Source: an uncultured Crocinitomix sp.
Lineage (GTDB): Bacteria; Bacteroidota; Bacteroidia; Flavobacteriales_D; Crocinitomicaceae
Assembly: GCA_937139035.1 (NCBI GenBank)
Contig: CAKZPK010000181.1
Location: 62,001-126,000 of the forward strand
Length of the DNA: 64,000 nucleotides
Direction: 5' to 3'
Shown here: piece by piece, positions 53,026 to 62,460 of the stretch
How positions within the stretch are numbered: the first letter of the stretch is position 1
How the letters are laid out: the number at the start of each line of letters is the position of its first letter
Made by a program: the position numbers and the translations under genes
Notes under the pieces: model-generated
What the model was told of the DNA's origin: nothing
Databases searched by the model: none
Seen by the model: the letters and a program-made list of their open reading frames with translations, nothing else

Positions 53026-53853
53026 ATGAAAAATGTAATTTTGCCAACAGATTTTTCCGACAATGCATGGAAAGCAATGAGCTATGCTGCACAGTTATTT
53101 CATAATGTACCGTGTAAATTTACTTTGCTCAATACATTTTCGGTGCCATATAGTTATGCAGAGGCTGGTGCCATGCCAAATATAGAGCCGTTAAAAGAAG
53201 ACTCTGAAAGTGGCTTAGCAGCAGTGCTAAAAAGATTTAAAGAATTAGATCATAATGATGGTTCTACTTTCCAAACAGTTTCAAAGTTTTCTTCGGTGGT
53301 TGATGCTATTAGTCAGGTTGAAGAAGAAAGTGGAAAAGACTGTACTGTTATTATGGGTACAAAAGGTGCAGGTGGCTTAGGTGAAATGTTTTTAGGAACT
53401 ATGACTTCACATGTTATAAGTCATGTTAAATCTCCTGTTATTTGTGTGCCTAATTCAGCTAATTTAAACATCCCTAAAAGTTTAATGTTGGCGGTTGATA
53501 ATCAAGGAGTAGATAGTATGGAGGAAATCCAATTGTTGAATGATATTGCCGAGCAACATCAGGCAAATGTAATGATAGTTAATGTACCCGTGGGAGAAGA
53601 GGAAGTGTTGGGGGAAGATTCAGCAGAACAATTTGTGGTTGACCACTATTTAAAGAAAACGCCGCACACTTATCATACCTTGTATGGGGAATATAAAGAA
53701 GATTTATTAACGCAGTTTGCCGAGCGCAACGAGGTTGATTTAATTGCAATGATTAAACGAGATAGAGGTTTTTGGAAAAATCTATTTCACCGCAGCCTGA
53801 CAAAAAGCATGACCTTTTATTGCGATAAACCTCTACTTATTCTAAGGGATTAA
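53026..53853 (+). CDS. Universal stress protein, tandem Usp domains
   Basis: A 275-residue Usp protein. Domain 1 (1-145) has LPTDFSDNAWKAMSYAAQLF and the nucleotide-binding-type GTKGAGGLGEMFLGTMTSHV (G-2x-G pattern), with PVICVPN after it. Domain 2 (150-275) is diverged, with DLIAMIKRDRGFWKNLFHRS and PLLILRD. It has no regulatory palindrome upstream, in contrast to the other UspA-like gene at 41949-42767, so it is likely under different control. Confidence 0.92.
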   Translation: MKNVILPTDFSDNAWKAMSYAAQLFHNVPCKFTLLNTFSVPYSYAEAGAMPNIEPLKEDSESGLAAVLKRFKELDHNDGSTFQTVSKFSSVVDAISQVEEESGKDCTVIMGTKGAGGLGEMFLGTMTSHVISHVKSPVICVPNSANLNIPKSLMLAVDNQGVDSMEEIQLLNDIAEQHQANVMIVNVPVGEEEVLGEDSAEQFVVDHYLKKTPHTYHTLYGEYKEDLLTQFAERNEVDLIAMIKRDRGFWKNLFHRSLTKSMTFYCDKPLLILRD

Positions 53854-53954
53854 TAGCGCAATTATTTCAAGATATTGGAAATAATGAATTTTATTGAGTG
53901 GCGAAATAATTGGTTTTTCGTTACATTGTTGGCAGAAATCATTTACCCATTATT

Positions 53955-54569
53955 ATGAAAAAAAAATCGATCATATTTTTTTACTAGTTTTTCTTTGTGC
54001 AAATTGTGTAAAAAATGAGGAGGTAGATTATGCTATTGTTAGTATTGAAACAACCAATTCTAATACTGGATTTATCGAACTTTTAAATTCTAAAAATGAG
54101 GTATTAAAAAGTAATGGCACCGATTGAACAGAACTATTTAAAACTTAAAAAAATTGAAAAGGGAAACCCATCTCCAGCCTTTTCTTTACAGAATAAAGAA
54201 GGTGTTAACATAACCCTTGACGAATTGAAAGGACAGTTAATTTATATTGATGTATGGGCAACATGGTGTAAGCCTTGCATGGCAGAAATGCCTTATTTGA
54301 AAACGCTGGAAAAACATTTTGAAAAGGAAGAAATAACCTTTGTGAGCATTTGTATTAATGACCAAAAGAAAAATTGGTTATCTGTGATTACAGAAAAAGA
54401 AGGTATTCAACTCTTTGCCTCAGATCCCAATGACCCATTTATTGATTCCTATGCTATTACAGGTATTCCACGTTTTATTCTGTTAGATCGAGAGGGTGTA
54501 ATAATTGATGCGTATGCAAAACGCCCGTCTGACAAAAATCTAATCCCTGAAATTGAGTCGTTTCTCTAA
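53955..54569 (+). pseudogene. TlpA-like thioredoxin lipoprotein gene with two frameshifts
   Basis: The gene for a thiol-disulfide protein of the TlpA family. The C-terminal part (reading frame from 54114 to 54569) has the active site WATWCKPCMAEMPYLK, PAFSLQNKEGVN and a cis-Pro GIPRF, all intact. The N-terminal part is in a different frame: a signal peptide with lipobox (LLVFLCANCVKNEE) and a short region ending NGTD. The natural start ATG 53955 is out of frame with that signal peptide because the A-run after it has nine As (53958-53966); ten would restore it. The second break is at about 54108-54127. The two shifts compensate in frame. Either it is a dead gene, a sequencing error, or expression through slippage on the A-run. 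Confidence 0.7.
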
Positions 54570-54573
54570 TTGA

Positions 54574-54918
54574 TTACAGAAAACCTAATTCAAGCTGAGC
54601 TTCTTCACTCATCATGTCTTTGTCCCACGGCGGATCAAATACGATATTCACCTTCGCTTCTGATACTCCCAAAACTGTTTCAACCTTATTCTTAACATCC
54701 ACGGGCAGACTTTCTGCAACCGGGCAGTTAGGAGAGGTTAAAGTCATGTCGACATCAACAAAACCATCCGCTTTAATTTTGACTTCGTAAATCAATCCTA
54801 ATTCAAAAATATCCACCGGAATTTCGGGATCGTAAATTTCCTTTAATGCAGCAATAATATTTTCTTCCATGTTCTTAATTGCCGCCTTGTCCATACTTCC
54901 TTCTTTTGAAACTATCAT
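54574..54918 (-). CDS. SUF-associated MIP18/DUF59 iron-sulfur protein
   Basis: A 114-residue protein of the MIP18/DUF59 (PaaD-like) family, with ALKEIYDPEIPVDIFELGLI, TLTSPNCPVAESLPVDV (with the conserved Cys) and VFDPPWDKDMMSEEA. Members help in assembly or delivery of iron-sulfur clusters. It is the last gene of a three-gene minus-strand unit; its ATG overlaps the sufE stop by one base (TAATG). In Bacteroidota this gene commonly sits in the suf operon next to sufS and sufE. Confidence 0.93.
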   Translation of the reverse strand: MIVSKEGSMDKAAIKNMEENIIAALKEIYDPEIPVDIFELGLIYEVKIKADGFVDVDMTLTSPNCPVAESLPVDVKNKVETVLGVSEAKVNIVFDPPWDKDMMSEEAQLELGFL

Positions 54919-55334
54919 TACTTCATTTTTAATGCCAAAGCATACATTTTCATTTGTTTTACCATGGCTACTAAACCATTGCTCCGTGTTGGAGATAGGT
55001 GCTCTTGCAAACCAATTTCTTTAATGAAATCAAGTTTTGCGTCAATTATTGTATCAGGTGTTTCGTTGGATAAAACATCCACTAAAATGGCAATAATTCC
55101 CTTAGCAATTATTGCATCCGCATCCGCAGTAAAAACAACCTTGTCGTCCTTTTTTTCTGCATGTAACCAAACAGTTGATTGACACCCTTTAATAATGTTT
55201 TCATCCGTTTTATTGGTTGAATCAATTATTGGTAAGTCTTTCCCTAATTCAATAATATATTCGTACTTCTCCATCCAATCATCATAAATGGCAAAGCTCT
55301 CTACTAATTCATTTTCCTTATCTATTATGCTCAT
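54918..55334 (-). CDS. sufE: SufE-type sulfur acceptor
   Basis: A 138-residue protein of the SufE family, which takes persulfide sulfur from SufS by way of a conserved Cys, here C51 in IIKGCQSTVWL. Other family features are DWMEKYEYIIELGKDLP and KGIIAILVDVLSNETPD. Length is normal. It starts one base after the sufS stop and overlaps the next gene by one base, so all three are coupled. Confidence 0.95.
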   Translation of the reverse strand: MSIIDKENELVESFAIYDDWMEKYEYIIELGKDLPIIDSTNKTDENIIKGCQSTVWLHAEKKDDKVVFTADADAIIAKGIIAILVDVLSNETPDTIIDAKLDFIKEIGLQEHLSPTRSNGLVAMVKQMKMYALALKMK

Positions 55335-55335
55335 A

Positions 55336-56553
55336 TTAACTTAGCATGGTTACTGCCTTTTTCAAAGCAATTATAAATTGATCAATCTCTTCTTTTGTAT
55401 TGTAAAAACTGAAAGATGCGCGAATTGTTCCAGGAATTTTGTAAAAATCCATAATTGGCTGAGTACAATGGTGTCCTGTTCGCACGGCAACTCCCTGTTG
55501 GTTCAATAGTGTTCCTACGTCATAAGGGTGCGTGCCTTCGATTAAGAATGAAATTGTGCTTCCCTTTTCTGCAGCCGTCCCATAAATTCGCATCCCTTCA
55601 ATCTCGTTCAGTTTTTCGGTAGCATATGCCAACAATTCATCTTCATGTTGTTTAATGCCTTTTAAATCTTGTTCGGCTAACCATTCAATGGCTTTTCCAA
55701 AAGCAATTCCACCAATAATGTTTGGTGTTCCGGCTTCAAACTTGTGTGGTAAACCGTTATAAGTTGTTTTTTCTAATGTTACCGTTTTTATCATGTCACC
55801 GCCTCCACGGTAAGGTGGCATCTCATTCAATAATTCCTCTTTTCCGTATAACACTCCAACACCAGTTGGTCCAAATACCTTATGACCAGAAAAAACAAGA
55901 AAATCACAGTCTAATTGTTGCACATCAATTTGCATATGCTGCAAAGATTGTGCGCCATCAATTAATACTTTGGCTCCAACTTTATGCGCAGCCTCAATTA
56001 TTTCTGCAATGGGGTTGATCGTACCTAATGCATTTGAGATATGCGTAACTGAAACGAGTTTGGTTTTTTCTGTAAGTAATTCTCCAAGTTGGTCTAAAAT
56101 AAGCTCTCCAGCCTCATTCATAGGAATGTACTTAAGAACTAATCCACGCTCTTCTGCAAGCATTTGCCACGGAACAATATTTGAATGGTGCTCCATTTGC
56201 GAAATTAGAATTTCGTCTCCGGCGTTTAGCAATTTACCAAAACTGCTCGCTACTAAATTGATTCCATCAGTTGTCCCTTGCGTAAAAATAACCTCATAGT
56301 CTTTTTTAGCGTTGATATAAGCCTGAATTGTTTTTCTGGCTTCTTCATAGTTTTCGGTAGAAACTTGGCTTAAATGATGCACTCCACGGTGGATATTTGC
56401 ATTTTCCGTTTCGTAGTATGTATTGATACAATCAATCACAGATTGAGGCTTCTGTGACGTTGCTCCATTATCAAAATAGATTAATGGATATTTTCCAATT
56501 TTCGTTTGAAGGATTGGAAACTGTTTTCTGATATTATTTACGTCAAATGACAT
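55336..56553 (-). CDS. sufS: SufS-type cysteine desulfurase
   Basis: I start this 405-residue enzyme at ATG 56553 (MSFDVNNIRKQFP); a TTG 15 bases upstream also exists. It is a PLP enzyme of the group II NifS-like family that takes sulfur from cysteine for iron-sulfur clusters. Motifs: LIYFDNGATSQKPQSV, HRGVHHLSQVST, FTQGTTDGINLVA, the PLP lysine in FSGHKVFGPTGVGVLYG and the catalytic Cys in VRTGHHCTQPIM. It heads a minus-strand unit with sufE and a DUF59 gene. SufB, SufC and SufD are not in the window. Confidence 0.96.
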   Translation of the reverse strand: MSFDVNNIRKQFPILQTKIGKYPLIYFDNGATSQKPQSVIDCINTYYETENANIHRGVHHLSQVSTENYEEARKTIQAYINAKKDYEVIFTQGTTDGINLVASSFGKLLNAGDEILISQMEHHSNIVPWQMLAEERGLVLKYIPMNEAGELILDQLGELLTEKTKLVSVTHISNALGTINPIAEIIEAAHKVGAKVLIDGAQSLQHMQIDVQQLDCDFLVFSGHKVFGPTGVGVLYGKEELLNEMPPYRGGGDMIKTVTLEKTTYNGLPHKFEAGTPNIIGGIAFGKAIEWLAEQDLKGIKQHEDELLAYATEKLNEIEGMRIYGTAAEKGSTISFLIEGTHPYDVGTLLNQQGVAVRTGHHCTQPIMDFYKIPGTIRASFSFYNTKEEIDQFIIALKKAVTMLS

Positions 56554-56648
56554 ATGTGTTTTTTGCAAATTTAGTGAGATTGTTCTGATTTACAACCATT
56601 ATTTAGAATTGATCTAAATAACATTCAAATATGAGCGAAAATTTTGGT

Positions 56649-56656
56649 TATTTTTG
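56649..56656 (+). promoter_or_regulatory. Possible TAnnTTTG promoter element
   Basis: TATTTTTG is a full match to the -7 element, about 64 bases before the HerA-like ATPase gene. No TTG lies at the usual upstream distance. Confidence 0.38.
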
Positions 56657-56719
56657 TTCAGATCATCCTGTATTATCAATAGTTACAAATGCCACACTGG
56701 ATGATAAAAAAATGAAAGA

Positions 56720-58294
56720 ATGAGTAAAACAGAAGATTTTAGAGAGCACATTAATGAAGGATATGCATTTGAAGGAGAGTATATAACTCTTGGATCAGCC
56801 TTGCTTGATGGAGAACCGATTGGAGATGCAAATGTCAAAATTCCTTTAAGCACATTAAATCGTCACGGATTAATTGCAGGAGCTACTGGTACAGGTAAGA
56901 CAAAATCATTGCAAGTTTTGGCAGAGGAAATGTCTTTAAAAGGAATACCATCTTTATTGATGGATTTAAAAGGAGATTTAAGTGGTTTAGGAAAACCGGG
57001 TGAAACCAATAAACACATTGAAAAAAGAGCGGCCGCAATGGGAATTCCATATAAGGCACATCAATTATTGGTTGAGCTATTCTCCATTTCAGAAGGAAAA
57101 GGAACGCGAATGAAAGCGACTGTCTCTGAATTTGGTTCTACTCTTTTATCAAAAATATTTGGTTTGAATGAAACCCAAACCGGAATTTTAGCCATTCTAT
57201 TTAAATATTGTGATGATAATGATTTACCGTTGCTTGATTTAAAGGATTTGAGAAAGAGTCTGCAGTTTATGATTGGAGACGGAAAAGAAGAGATTAAAGA
57301 AGAGTACGGTCAAGTTTCCTCGGCTTCGGTGAATACAATTATGCGCAAAATCATTGAGCTTGAACAGCAAGGTGGCGAATTGTTTTTTGGTGAACGATCT
57401 TTTGATGTGTCTGATTTACTTTTTACAAATAGCCGTGGAATCGGTCAAATATCAATTTTAAGATTAACCGATATTCAAAGCAAGCCCAAGTTATTTTCAA
57501 CTTTTATGTTGAGTTTATTGGCCGAGTTATATGAAACGCTTCCTGAATCTGGAGATGACGATAAGCCTAAATTATGTCTGTTTATTGATGAGGCGCATTT
57601 GGTTTTTGACCAAGCAACAGATGAATTGTTAGATCAAATTGAAGTCATTATTAAATTGATTCGATCAAAAGGAGTTGGAATCTATTTTTGCACACAATTA
57701 CCTACGGATATTCCTGATGTGGTATTAAGCCAATTGGGATTAAAAATTCAACACGCCTTGCGCGCATTTACCGCAAAGGATAGAAAAGCAATTAAAAGTA
57801 CTGCCGAAAATTATCCCTTGTCAGACTATTGTGAAACGGACGAAATTATTACTGCTTTAGGTATTGGAGAAGCTTTAGTTACTGGCTTAAATGAGAATGG
57901 AATCCCAACTCCACTTGCAGCAACATTAATGCGCGGCCCAGCCACTCGAATGGATATTTTAACACCAGTTGAAATTGACGAGATTGTTGATTATTCAACA
58001 TTAACAGAAAAATACAATAAGGATATTGATCGCCGAAGTGCCTATGAAATTTTATCTGAAAAAATGGATAAAGCTAAAGCAAAAGAACGCCGAGAGCAAA
58101 TTAAAGCACAAGAAGAAAAAGAGCGCAAAATAACGGAAAAGAAACTCAGAAAATCTGCTCCAAAAACACGAAAAACAACACGTACAAACTCTACGCGCAA
58201 TCCCAGTTCTTCTCGCCAAAGTGATGGCATTGGAGAGACATTAATTAAAGAATTAACTCGTGGCTTATTCGGTATACTTGGAATGAAAAGATAG
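56720..58294 (+). CDS. HerA-like ATPase, DUF853 family
   Basis: A 524-residue cytoplasmic ATPase of the DUF853 (YjgR-like) branch of the HerA/FtsK superfamily. P-loop GATGTGKT at residues 54-61, then SLLMDLKGDLSGLGKPG. The Walker-B-like segment is LCLFIDEAHLVFDQA, and a sensor-like block IYFCTQLPTDIPDVVLSQLG follows. C-terminal Lys/Arg-rich coiled tail (about 440-505, KAKERREQIKAQEEKERK). Closely related proteins are of unknown function; HerA itself moves DNA in DNA-end repair. No NurA nuclease is beside it. Length is normal for the family. Confidence 0.93.
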   Translation: MSKTEDFREHINEGYAFEGEYITLGSALLDGEPIGDANVKIPLSTLNRHGLIAGATGTGKTKSLQVLAEEMSLKGIPSLLMDLKGDLSGLGKPGETNKHIEKRAAAMGIPYKAHQLLVELFSISEGKGTRMKATVSEFGSTLLSKIFGLNETQTGILAILFKYCDDNDLPLLDLKDLRKSLQFMIGDGKEEIKEEYGQVSSASVNTIMRKIIELEQQGGELFFGERSFDVSDLLFTNSRGIGQISILRLTDIQSKPKLFSTFMLSLLAELYETLPESGDDDKPKLCLFIDEAHLVFDQATDELLDQIEVIIKLIRSKGVGIYFCTQLPTDIPDVVLSQLGLKIQHALRAFTAKDRKAIKSTAENYPLSDYCETDEIITALGIGEALVTGLNENGIPTPLAATLMRGPATRMDILTPVEIDEIVDYSTLTEKYNKDIDRRSAYEILSEKMDKAKAKERREQIKAQEEKERKITEKKLRKSAPKTRKTTRTNSTRNPSSSRQSDGIGETLIKELTRGLFGILGMKR

Positions 58295-58371
58295 CCGTGC
58301 TAAACAGCTACGTGATTTGTTTGAATAATAGACAAAAGAAATACTAAGTACCAAAAGGAACAACAAAAAAC

Positions 58372-59511
58372 ATGATAAACTCGAAACTTCCAGAAGTAGG
58401 AACAACTATTTTTTCAGTCATGTCAGCACTTGCAAATGAGCATGGCGCGGTTAATTTATCGCAGGGATTCCCAGATTTTCCAATAGATAATCGCTTAAAA
58501 TCTTTTGTTACCCAAGCGCTGGACAATAATCAAGTGCAGTATGCACCAATGCCTGGTCGGTTAGATTTGCGAGAAGCAATTAGCAGCAAAATAGAACAAC
58601 AGCATGGTGTAAAGGTTGATCCAATTACTGAAATCACAGTTACGGCAGGTGCAACCCAAGCAATTTATACTGCCATTACCGCTATTATAAATGAAGGGGA
58701 TGAGGTTGTTTTGTTTGACCCAGCTTATGATTGTTACGATCCAACAATTCGTGTGAATAAGGGAGTGCCTGTCCATTTAAAGTTAGTTCACCCAACTTAT
58801 CATATTGATTGGAATGAAGTACGTCAAAAAGTAAATTCTAAAACCAAATTAATCATTACCAATAACCCACATAACCCTTGTGGTTCAGTTTGGACAAAAG
58901 CAGACATAATTGCATTAGAGTCCTTGGTGCAAGAGTCTCCGCAACTAATGGTTTTAAGTGATGAGGTGTATGAGCATATTCAATATGAGGACGAGCATCA
59001 ATCCGTTTTGAAATCTGCAATATTACGTGAACGCAGCTTTGTAACATATAGTTTTGGTAAAACAATGCATGTTACAGGTTGGAAATTGGGGTACTGTATT
59101 GCTCCTGAATCTTTCACTGCAGAATTTCGAAAGGTTCATCAATATTTAGTGTTTTGTGCAAACAATACCATGCAATATGCTGTTGCTGAATATTTAAATG
59201 CAGGTGAATTTTGGAGAGAAGTAATGCCCATGTATCGTAAAAAAAAGGAACTGTTTTTAGAAGCAATTCAAGAATCACGATTTAAGCCATTGCAGTGCTC
59301 AGGAACTTATTTTTGCTTGTTGGACTATAGTGAAATATCAACTTTGTCGGATGTTGAATTTGCGAAGGAATTAACCACGAAATATGGCGTTGCAGCAATT
59401 CCAGTTTCTGTTTTTTATGAAGATCAAACAGATCATAAAGTGATTCGAATTTGTTTTGCAAAGCAAGATGAAACATTGATTAAAGCAGCTCAACTATTAT
59501 GCAAGATTTAA
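58372..59511 (+). CDS. Class I PLP aminotransferase, methionine/kynurenine type
   Basis: A 379-residue PLP aminotransferase. It resembles YbdL and kynurenine-glutamine transaminases that work on methionine, glutamine and aromatic amino acids. Features: NLSQGFPDFPIDNRL, QYAPMPGRLDLREAIS, VTAGATQAIYTAI, NNPHNPCGSVWTKAD, the PLP lysine in YSFGKTMHVTGWKLGY and RICFAKQDETLIKAA near the end. The next gene, overlapping by 13 bases, is a nitrilase of the omega-amidase type, the known partner that removes the 2-oxoacid amide made when glutamine is the donor. The pair probably supports methionine salvage or 2-oxoacid repair. Confidence 0.92.
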   Translation: MINSKLPEVGTTIFSVMSALANEHGAVNLSQGFPDFPIDNRLKSFVTQALDNNQVQYAPMPGRLDLREAISSKIEQQHGVKVDPITEITVTAGATQAIYTAITAIINEGDEVVLFDPAYDCYDPTIRVNKGVPVHLKLVHPTYHIDWNEVRQKVNSKTKLIITNNPHNPCGSVWTKADIIALESLVQESPQLMVLSDEVYEHIQYEDEHQSVLKSAILRERSFVTYSFGKTMHVTGWKLGYCIAPESFTAEFRKVHQYLVFCANNTMQYAVAEYLNAGEFWREVMPMYRKKKELFLEAIQESRFKPLQCSGTYFCLLDYSEISTLSDVEFAKELTTKYGVAAIPVSVFYEDQTDHKVIRICFAKQDETLIKAAQLLCKI

Positions 59512-60299
59512 AAATTGGATTGATACAAACCCAGCAATTTTGGGAAGATAAGAAAGCAAACCTTGCACATTTCGAATCAGAGTTTTTAAGTAAAATTGAG
59601 CCAGGTGCTATTGATTTAGTTTTGTTGCCTGAAATGTTCAATACAAGCTTTTCTATGAATGTGGAGCAGCTCGCTGAACAAATGAGTGGTGATACTATAA
59701 GTTGGTTAACGTACTGGGCAAACAAACTTAATTGTCAAATTGGAGGAAGTTTAATCATTTCTGAAAATAAGAAATTTTATAATCGTTTTGTTATTGTTTC
59801 AAAAAATGGAATAGAGACAAGTTATGACAAACGCCATCTGTTTAGAATGGCAAATGAACATCAACAATTTTCTTCTGGCCAAAACCGTGTTGTTCATACC
59901 ATCAAAGGATGGCCTATTCTTTTACAAGTGTGTTATGATTTACGTTTCCCTGTTTTTTCAAGAAATCGATATTTAGACGCTCAAAAAGAGTATGAAGCAG
60001 TAATTTATGTGGCGAATTGGCCTGAAAAAAGAGCCTTTATCTGGAAAAATTTGATTCAAGCAAGGGCTATAGAGAACCAGGCATACGCTATTGGGCTTAA
60101 TCGGGTAGGAGAAGATGGCAATGGAATTACTTATTCAGGAGATTCAATGCTTGTTGATCCTTGGGGAAATATTGACACGGAATTTCCTGCAAGTGCCCAA
60201 TGTTTTAAAATTGTCACCTTAAAAAGGAGCGTAATGGAATCGATTAAGACTGCTTTTCCTGCATATTTGGATGCCGATATTTCGTCAATTTCAATTTGA
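59499..60299 (+). CDS. Nitrilase superfamily omega-amidase (YafV/Nit2-like)
   Basis: A 266-residue carbon-nitrogen hydrolase with the Glu-Lys-Cys triad: E45 in LLPEMFN, K111 in SYDKRHLFRMANE and C145 in LQVCYDLRFPVF. The subfamily hydrolyses 2-oxoglutaramate or 2-oxosuccinamate to the oxoacid and ammonia. Its ATG overlaps the end of the aminotransferase gene by 13 bases, indicating translational coupling, and supports an omega-amidase role over a general nitrilase one. Substrate preference not determined. The protein ends ADISSISI without further domains. Confidence 0.93.
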   Translation: MQDLKIGLIQTQQFWEDKKANLAHFESEFLSKIEPGAIDLVLLPEMFNTSFSMNVEQLAEQMSGDTISWLTYWANKLNCQIGGSLIISENKKFYNRFVIVSKNGIETSYDKRHLFRMANEHQQFSSGQNRVVHTIKGWPILLQVCYDLRFPVFSRNRYLDAQKEYEAVIYVANWPEKRAFIWKNLIQARAIENQAYAIGLNRVGEDGNGITYSGDSMLVDPWGNIDTEFPASAQCFKIVTLKRSVMESIKTAFPAYLDADISSISI

Positions 60300-60469
60300 T
60301 TCGACTCAACACATTAGTTATTGTTCTGTTTTGTAGCTTGTTAAGGTTGTGTTTGAGCGTTGCCCACGTTTAATCAATAATTACTACAGTTTAATAAATG
60401 ACAGCCTAATTCAACTCACCTTTTAGGCTTCCTCCCCGTGAATATTATTGAAATCTAAAAATCTAACAA

Positions 60470-62329
60470 ATGAAGAAGACTTACTTAATGGTCGCAGGAG
60501 CAATCCTGTCGACGGTAGGAAGCTATGCTCAAATCTCTAGTGAGCGGGCCTATCTACCATTCGAAAAAGAAAACCAAACTGCGCGAGAAATTGGCCTCCG
60601 TTCAGACGATAGAGATCCTGGATCTCCCATTGTCATGGACGATTTCAGTGACTCGGAAAATTGGTTGATTTACTCAAAAGTTGGGACCGATCCAGAGTGG
60701 CAAATTGTAACTGAAGAACCTCCGGCACTAGATGGTTTTATTAGTGATATGGCATCAACAACAGAGGCAAATGGCTTTGGTGTTTTTGATGGAATCCAGT
60801 ATTTAATAGATGATATTACGGGGGTTCCTGAACAGGATGCTTATTTGGAGTATGCCTTTCCAATTAACTGTACAGGAATTCCGGGTGTAATTTTGGAATT
60901 TGAACAAGCTTACCGCGCCTTCAACAGAGATCAAACGATTGTTGAAGTAACGGCTACCACTTGGGATGAAGGAGAGTTTGTTGCTTATGAATTGAATACT
61001 GATGAATCAACAAACGGACCAACAATTCAAGAAAAAGTGACCATCAATATTTCTGATATTGCTGGTGGAGAATCTAGTGTGAAAATTAGATTCAGATGGT
61101 TGGAAACAAGTTTAGAAGATGGAGTTGGTGCTGGTTACGCATGGATGGTTGATGATCTTTTAGTGCGTGAAGCATGGGATTACGATCAACAAATTACCGC
61201 TTCATATCACCGTTCTGGTTTAGGTCAATATATGACAAACGGAATGGAGTACTATATGATTCCTCCAACACAACTTACAAATATTACATTTATTGGGGAA
61301 ACACAAAGTATGGCTGGGTTAGAGCAGGTTAATGCCAAACTTAATGTTGATGTAGTAGGCGGTGCAGGTTATTCTGGCACTTCTGATTTATTTGACTTAC
61401 CTGTGGGAGACGCTGATTCTGTAAGTTGTAATGACTTATTTACTCCAACCATAGAGGGTAACTATGATATAACATATTATTTTGATAGTGATGGAGTTGA
61501 AGAAGAAACAGCAAATGATTCATTATACGACCAGTTTACAGTTACAAATTCAGGACAAAACTTTGTTTATTCAAGAGATAATGGTTTTAGTTCTTCTAGC
61601 ATTAGTAATGTAACATCAAATACCTCAATGCCATTGTTAATTGGTAACGTAATGGACATCTTTGCACCAGACCAAATAGGGGCGGTAGATATTGTAGTTT
61701 CTGATGCAGCAACAAATGTTGGACAGGACATATTTGCTCAAATAATGATTTTAGAAGGAGATGCATTTGTTTATGCAGATCAGACAGAAAATCATACAAT
61801 AACAACAGGTGAGAATGGCGGTATTATTACTATATTCTTGGAAACTCCCGTTGAAGTTACAACTGGTCAGACAGTGCTAGTATTGGCTGGGCATTACGGT
61901 GGTACTGATGAGGTTGAATTTAGAATGGCTCAGTCAGTAGAAGAACAAACTGTATTGGGTTACACTTCTGGAGCTTCTGACCCATTCTTCTTGCAAGAGC
62001 CTTCGGCTTTAATGGTTCGTCCGCATATGAGAAGTTATGTTGGGTTACCTGAAAATGCACAAGGGTCAAACTTTACAATTGGTCAAAACGTACCAAACCC
62101 ATTTGGAGCGCAAACAATCATCAATTATGAGCTAAATGCAGCAGCTGAGGTTTCAGTTGAATTTGTTGACGTTTCTGGTAAAATTGTGAAAACAATTAAT
62201 AACGGTGTTCAATCTGCAGGAACTTACACTATTGATCTGGATGCTAGTGATTTTGCTGAAGGGGTTTATTTTTACTCATTCAATATTGGTGGTGAAAAAG
62301 TGACTAAAAGAATGGTAGTAACTAAATAA
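60470..62329 (+). CDS. Large secreted T9SS protein, first of a paralogous pair
   Basis: A 619-residue secreted protein. Signal peptide (1-20, ending SYAQI), a mature start SERAYLPFEKENQTAREIGL, then a jelly-roll-like beta domain (about 55-240, with MDDFSDSENWLIYSKVGTDP and GYAWMVDDLLVREAWDYD), a middle beta region (about 240-500), and a T9SS type A sorting domain (about 535-619, NVPNPFGAQTIINYEL ... GVYFYSFNIGGEKVTKRMVV). A second copy starts 131 bases downstream. The role is unknown; the jelly-roll type often binds sugars or surfaces. Codon use is ordinary for the window, unlike the second copy. Confidence 0.85.
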   Translation: MKKTYLMVAGAILSTVGSYAQISSERAYLPFEKENQTAREIGLRSDDRDPGSPIVMDDFSDSENWLIYSKVGTDPEWQIVTEEPPALDGFISDMASTTEANGFGVFDGIQYLIDDITGVPEQDAYLEYAFPINCTGIPGVILEFEQAYRAFNRDQTIVEVTATTWDEGEFVAYELNTDESTNGPTIQEKVTINISDIAGGESSVKIRFRWLETSLEDGVGAGYAWMVDDLLVREAWDYDQQITASYHRSGLGQYMTNGMEYYMIPPTQLTNITFIGETQSMAGLEQVNAKLNVDVVGGAGYSGTSDLFDLPVGDADSVSCNDLFTPTIEGNYDITYYFDSDGVEEETANDSLYDQFTVTNSGQNFVYSRDNGFSSSSISNVTSNTSMPLLIGNVMDIFAPDQIGAVDIVVSDAATNVGQDIFAQIMILEGDAFVYADQTENHTITTGENGGIITIFLETPVEVTTGQTVLVLAGHYGGTDEVEFRMAQSVEEQTVLGYTSGASDPFFLQEPSALMVRPHMRSYVGLPENAQGSNFTIGQNVPNPFGAQTIINYELNAAAEVSVEFVDVSGKIVKTINNGVQSAGTYTIDLDASDFAEGVYFYSFNIGGEKVTKRMVVTK

Positions 62330-62378
62330 TTTATAATTCGAACGGATAGGATTAAAATGATAGCACATTTTTTTCCCG

Positions 62379-62428
62379 AAAACAGCTTTGTCTTAGCGAC
62401 AATGATAGATAAAGCTGTTTTTTTTTCG
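62379..62428 (+). terminator. Intrinsic terminator between the two T9SS paralogues
   Basis: AAAACAGCTTT pairs with AAAGCTGTTTT in an 11-base stem around a loop of about 20 bases, with a run of T after it. It separates the two genes into different transcripts. Confidence 0.85.
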
Positions 62429-62460
62429 TATATTTACACTCAAATTTAAAAATAGAAATA

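Noticed and set aside
53894-54127. A 77-residue gene upstream of the thioredoxin frame
   Set aside because: Its start codon is TTG and its first 20 residues precede a signal peptide in mid-protein; it is better explained as the frameshifted N-terminus of the TlpA-like gene.
60404-60430. Hairpin AGCCTAA ... TTAGGCT as a terminator
   Set aside because: Only seven base pairs with a long loop and no T-run after it; it may be chance or a leader stem of the T9SS gene.
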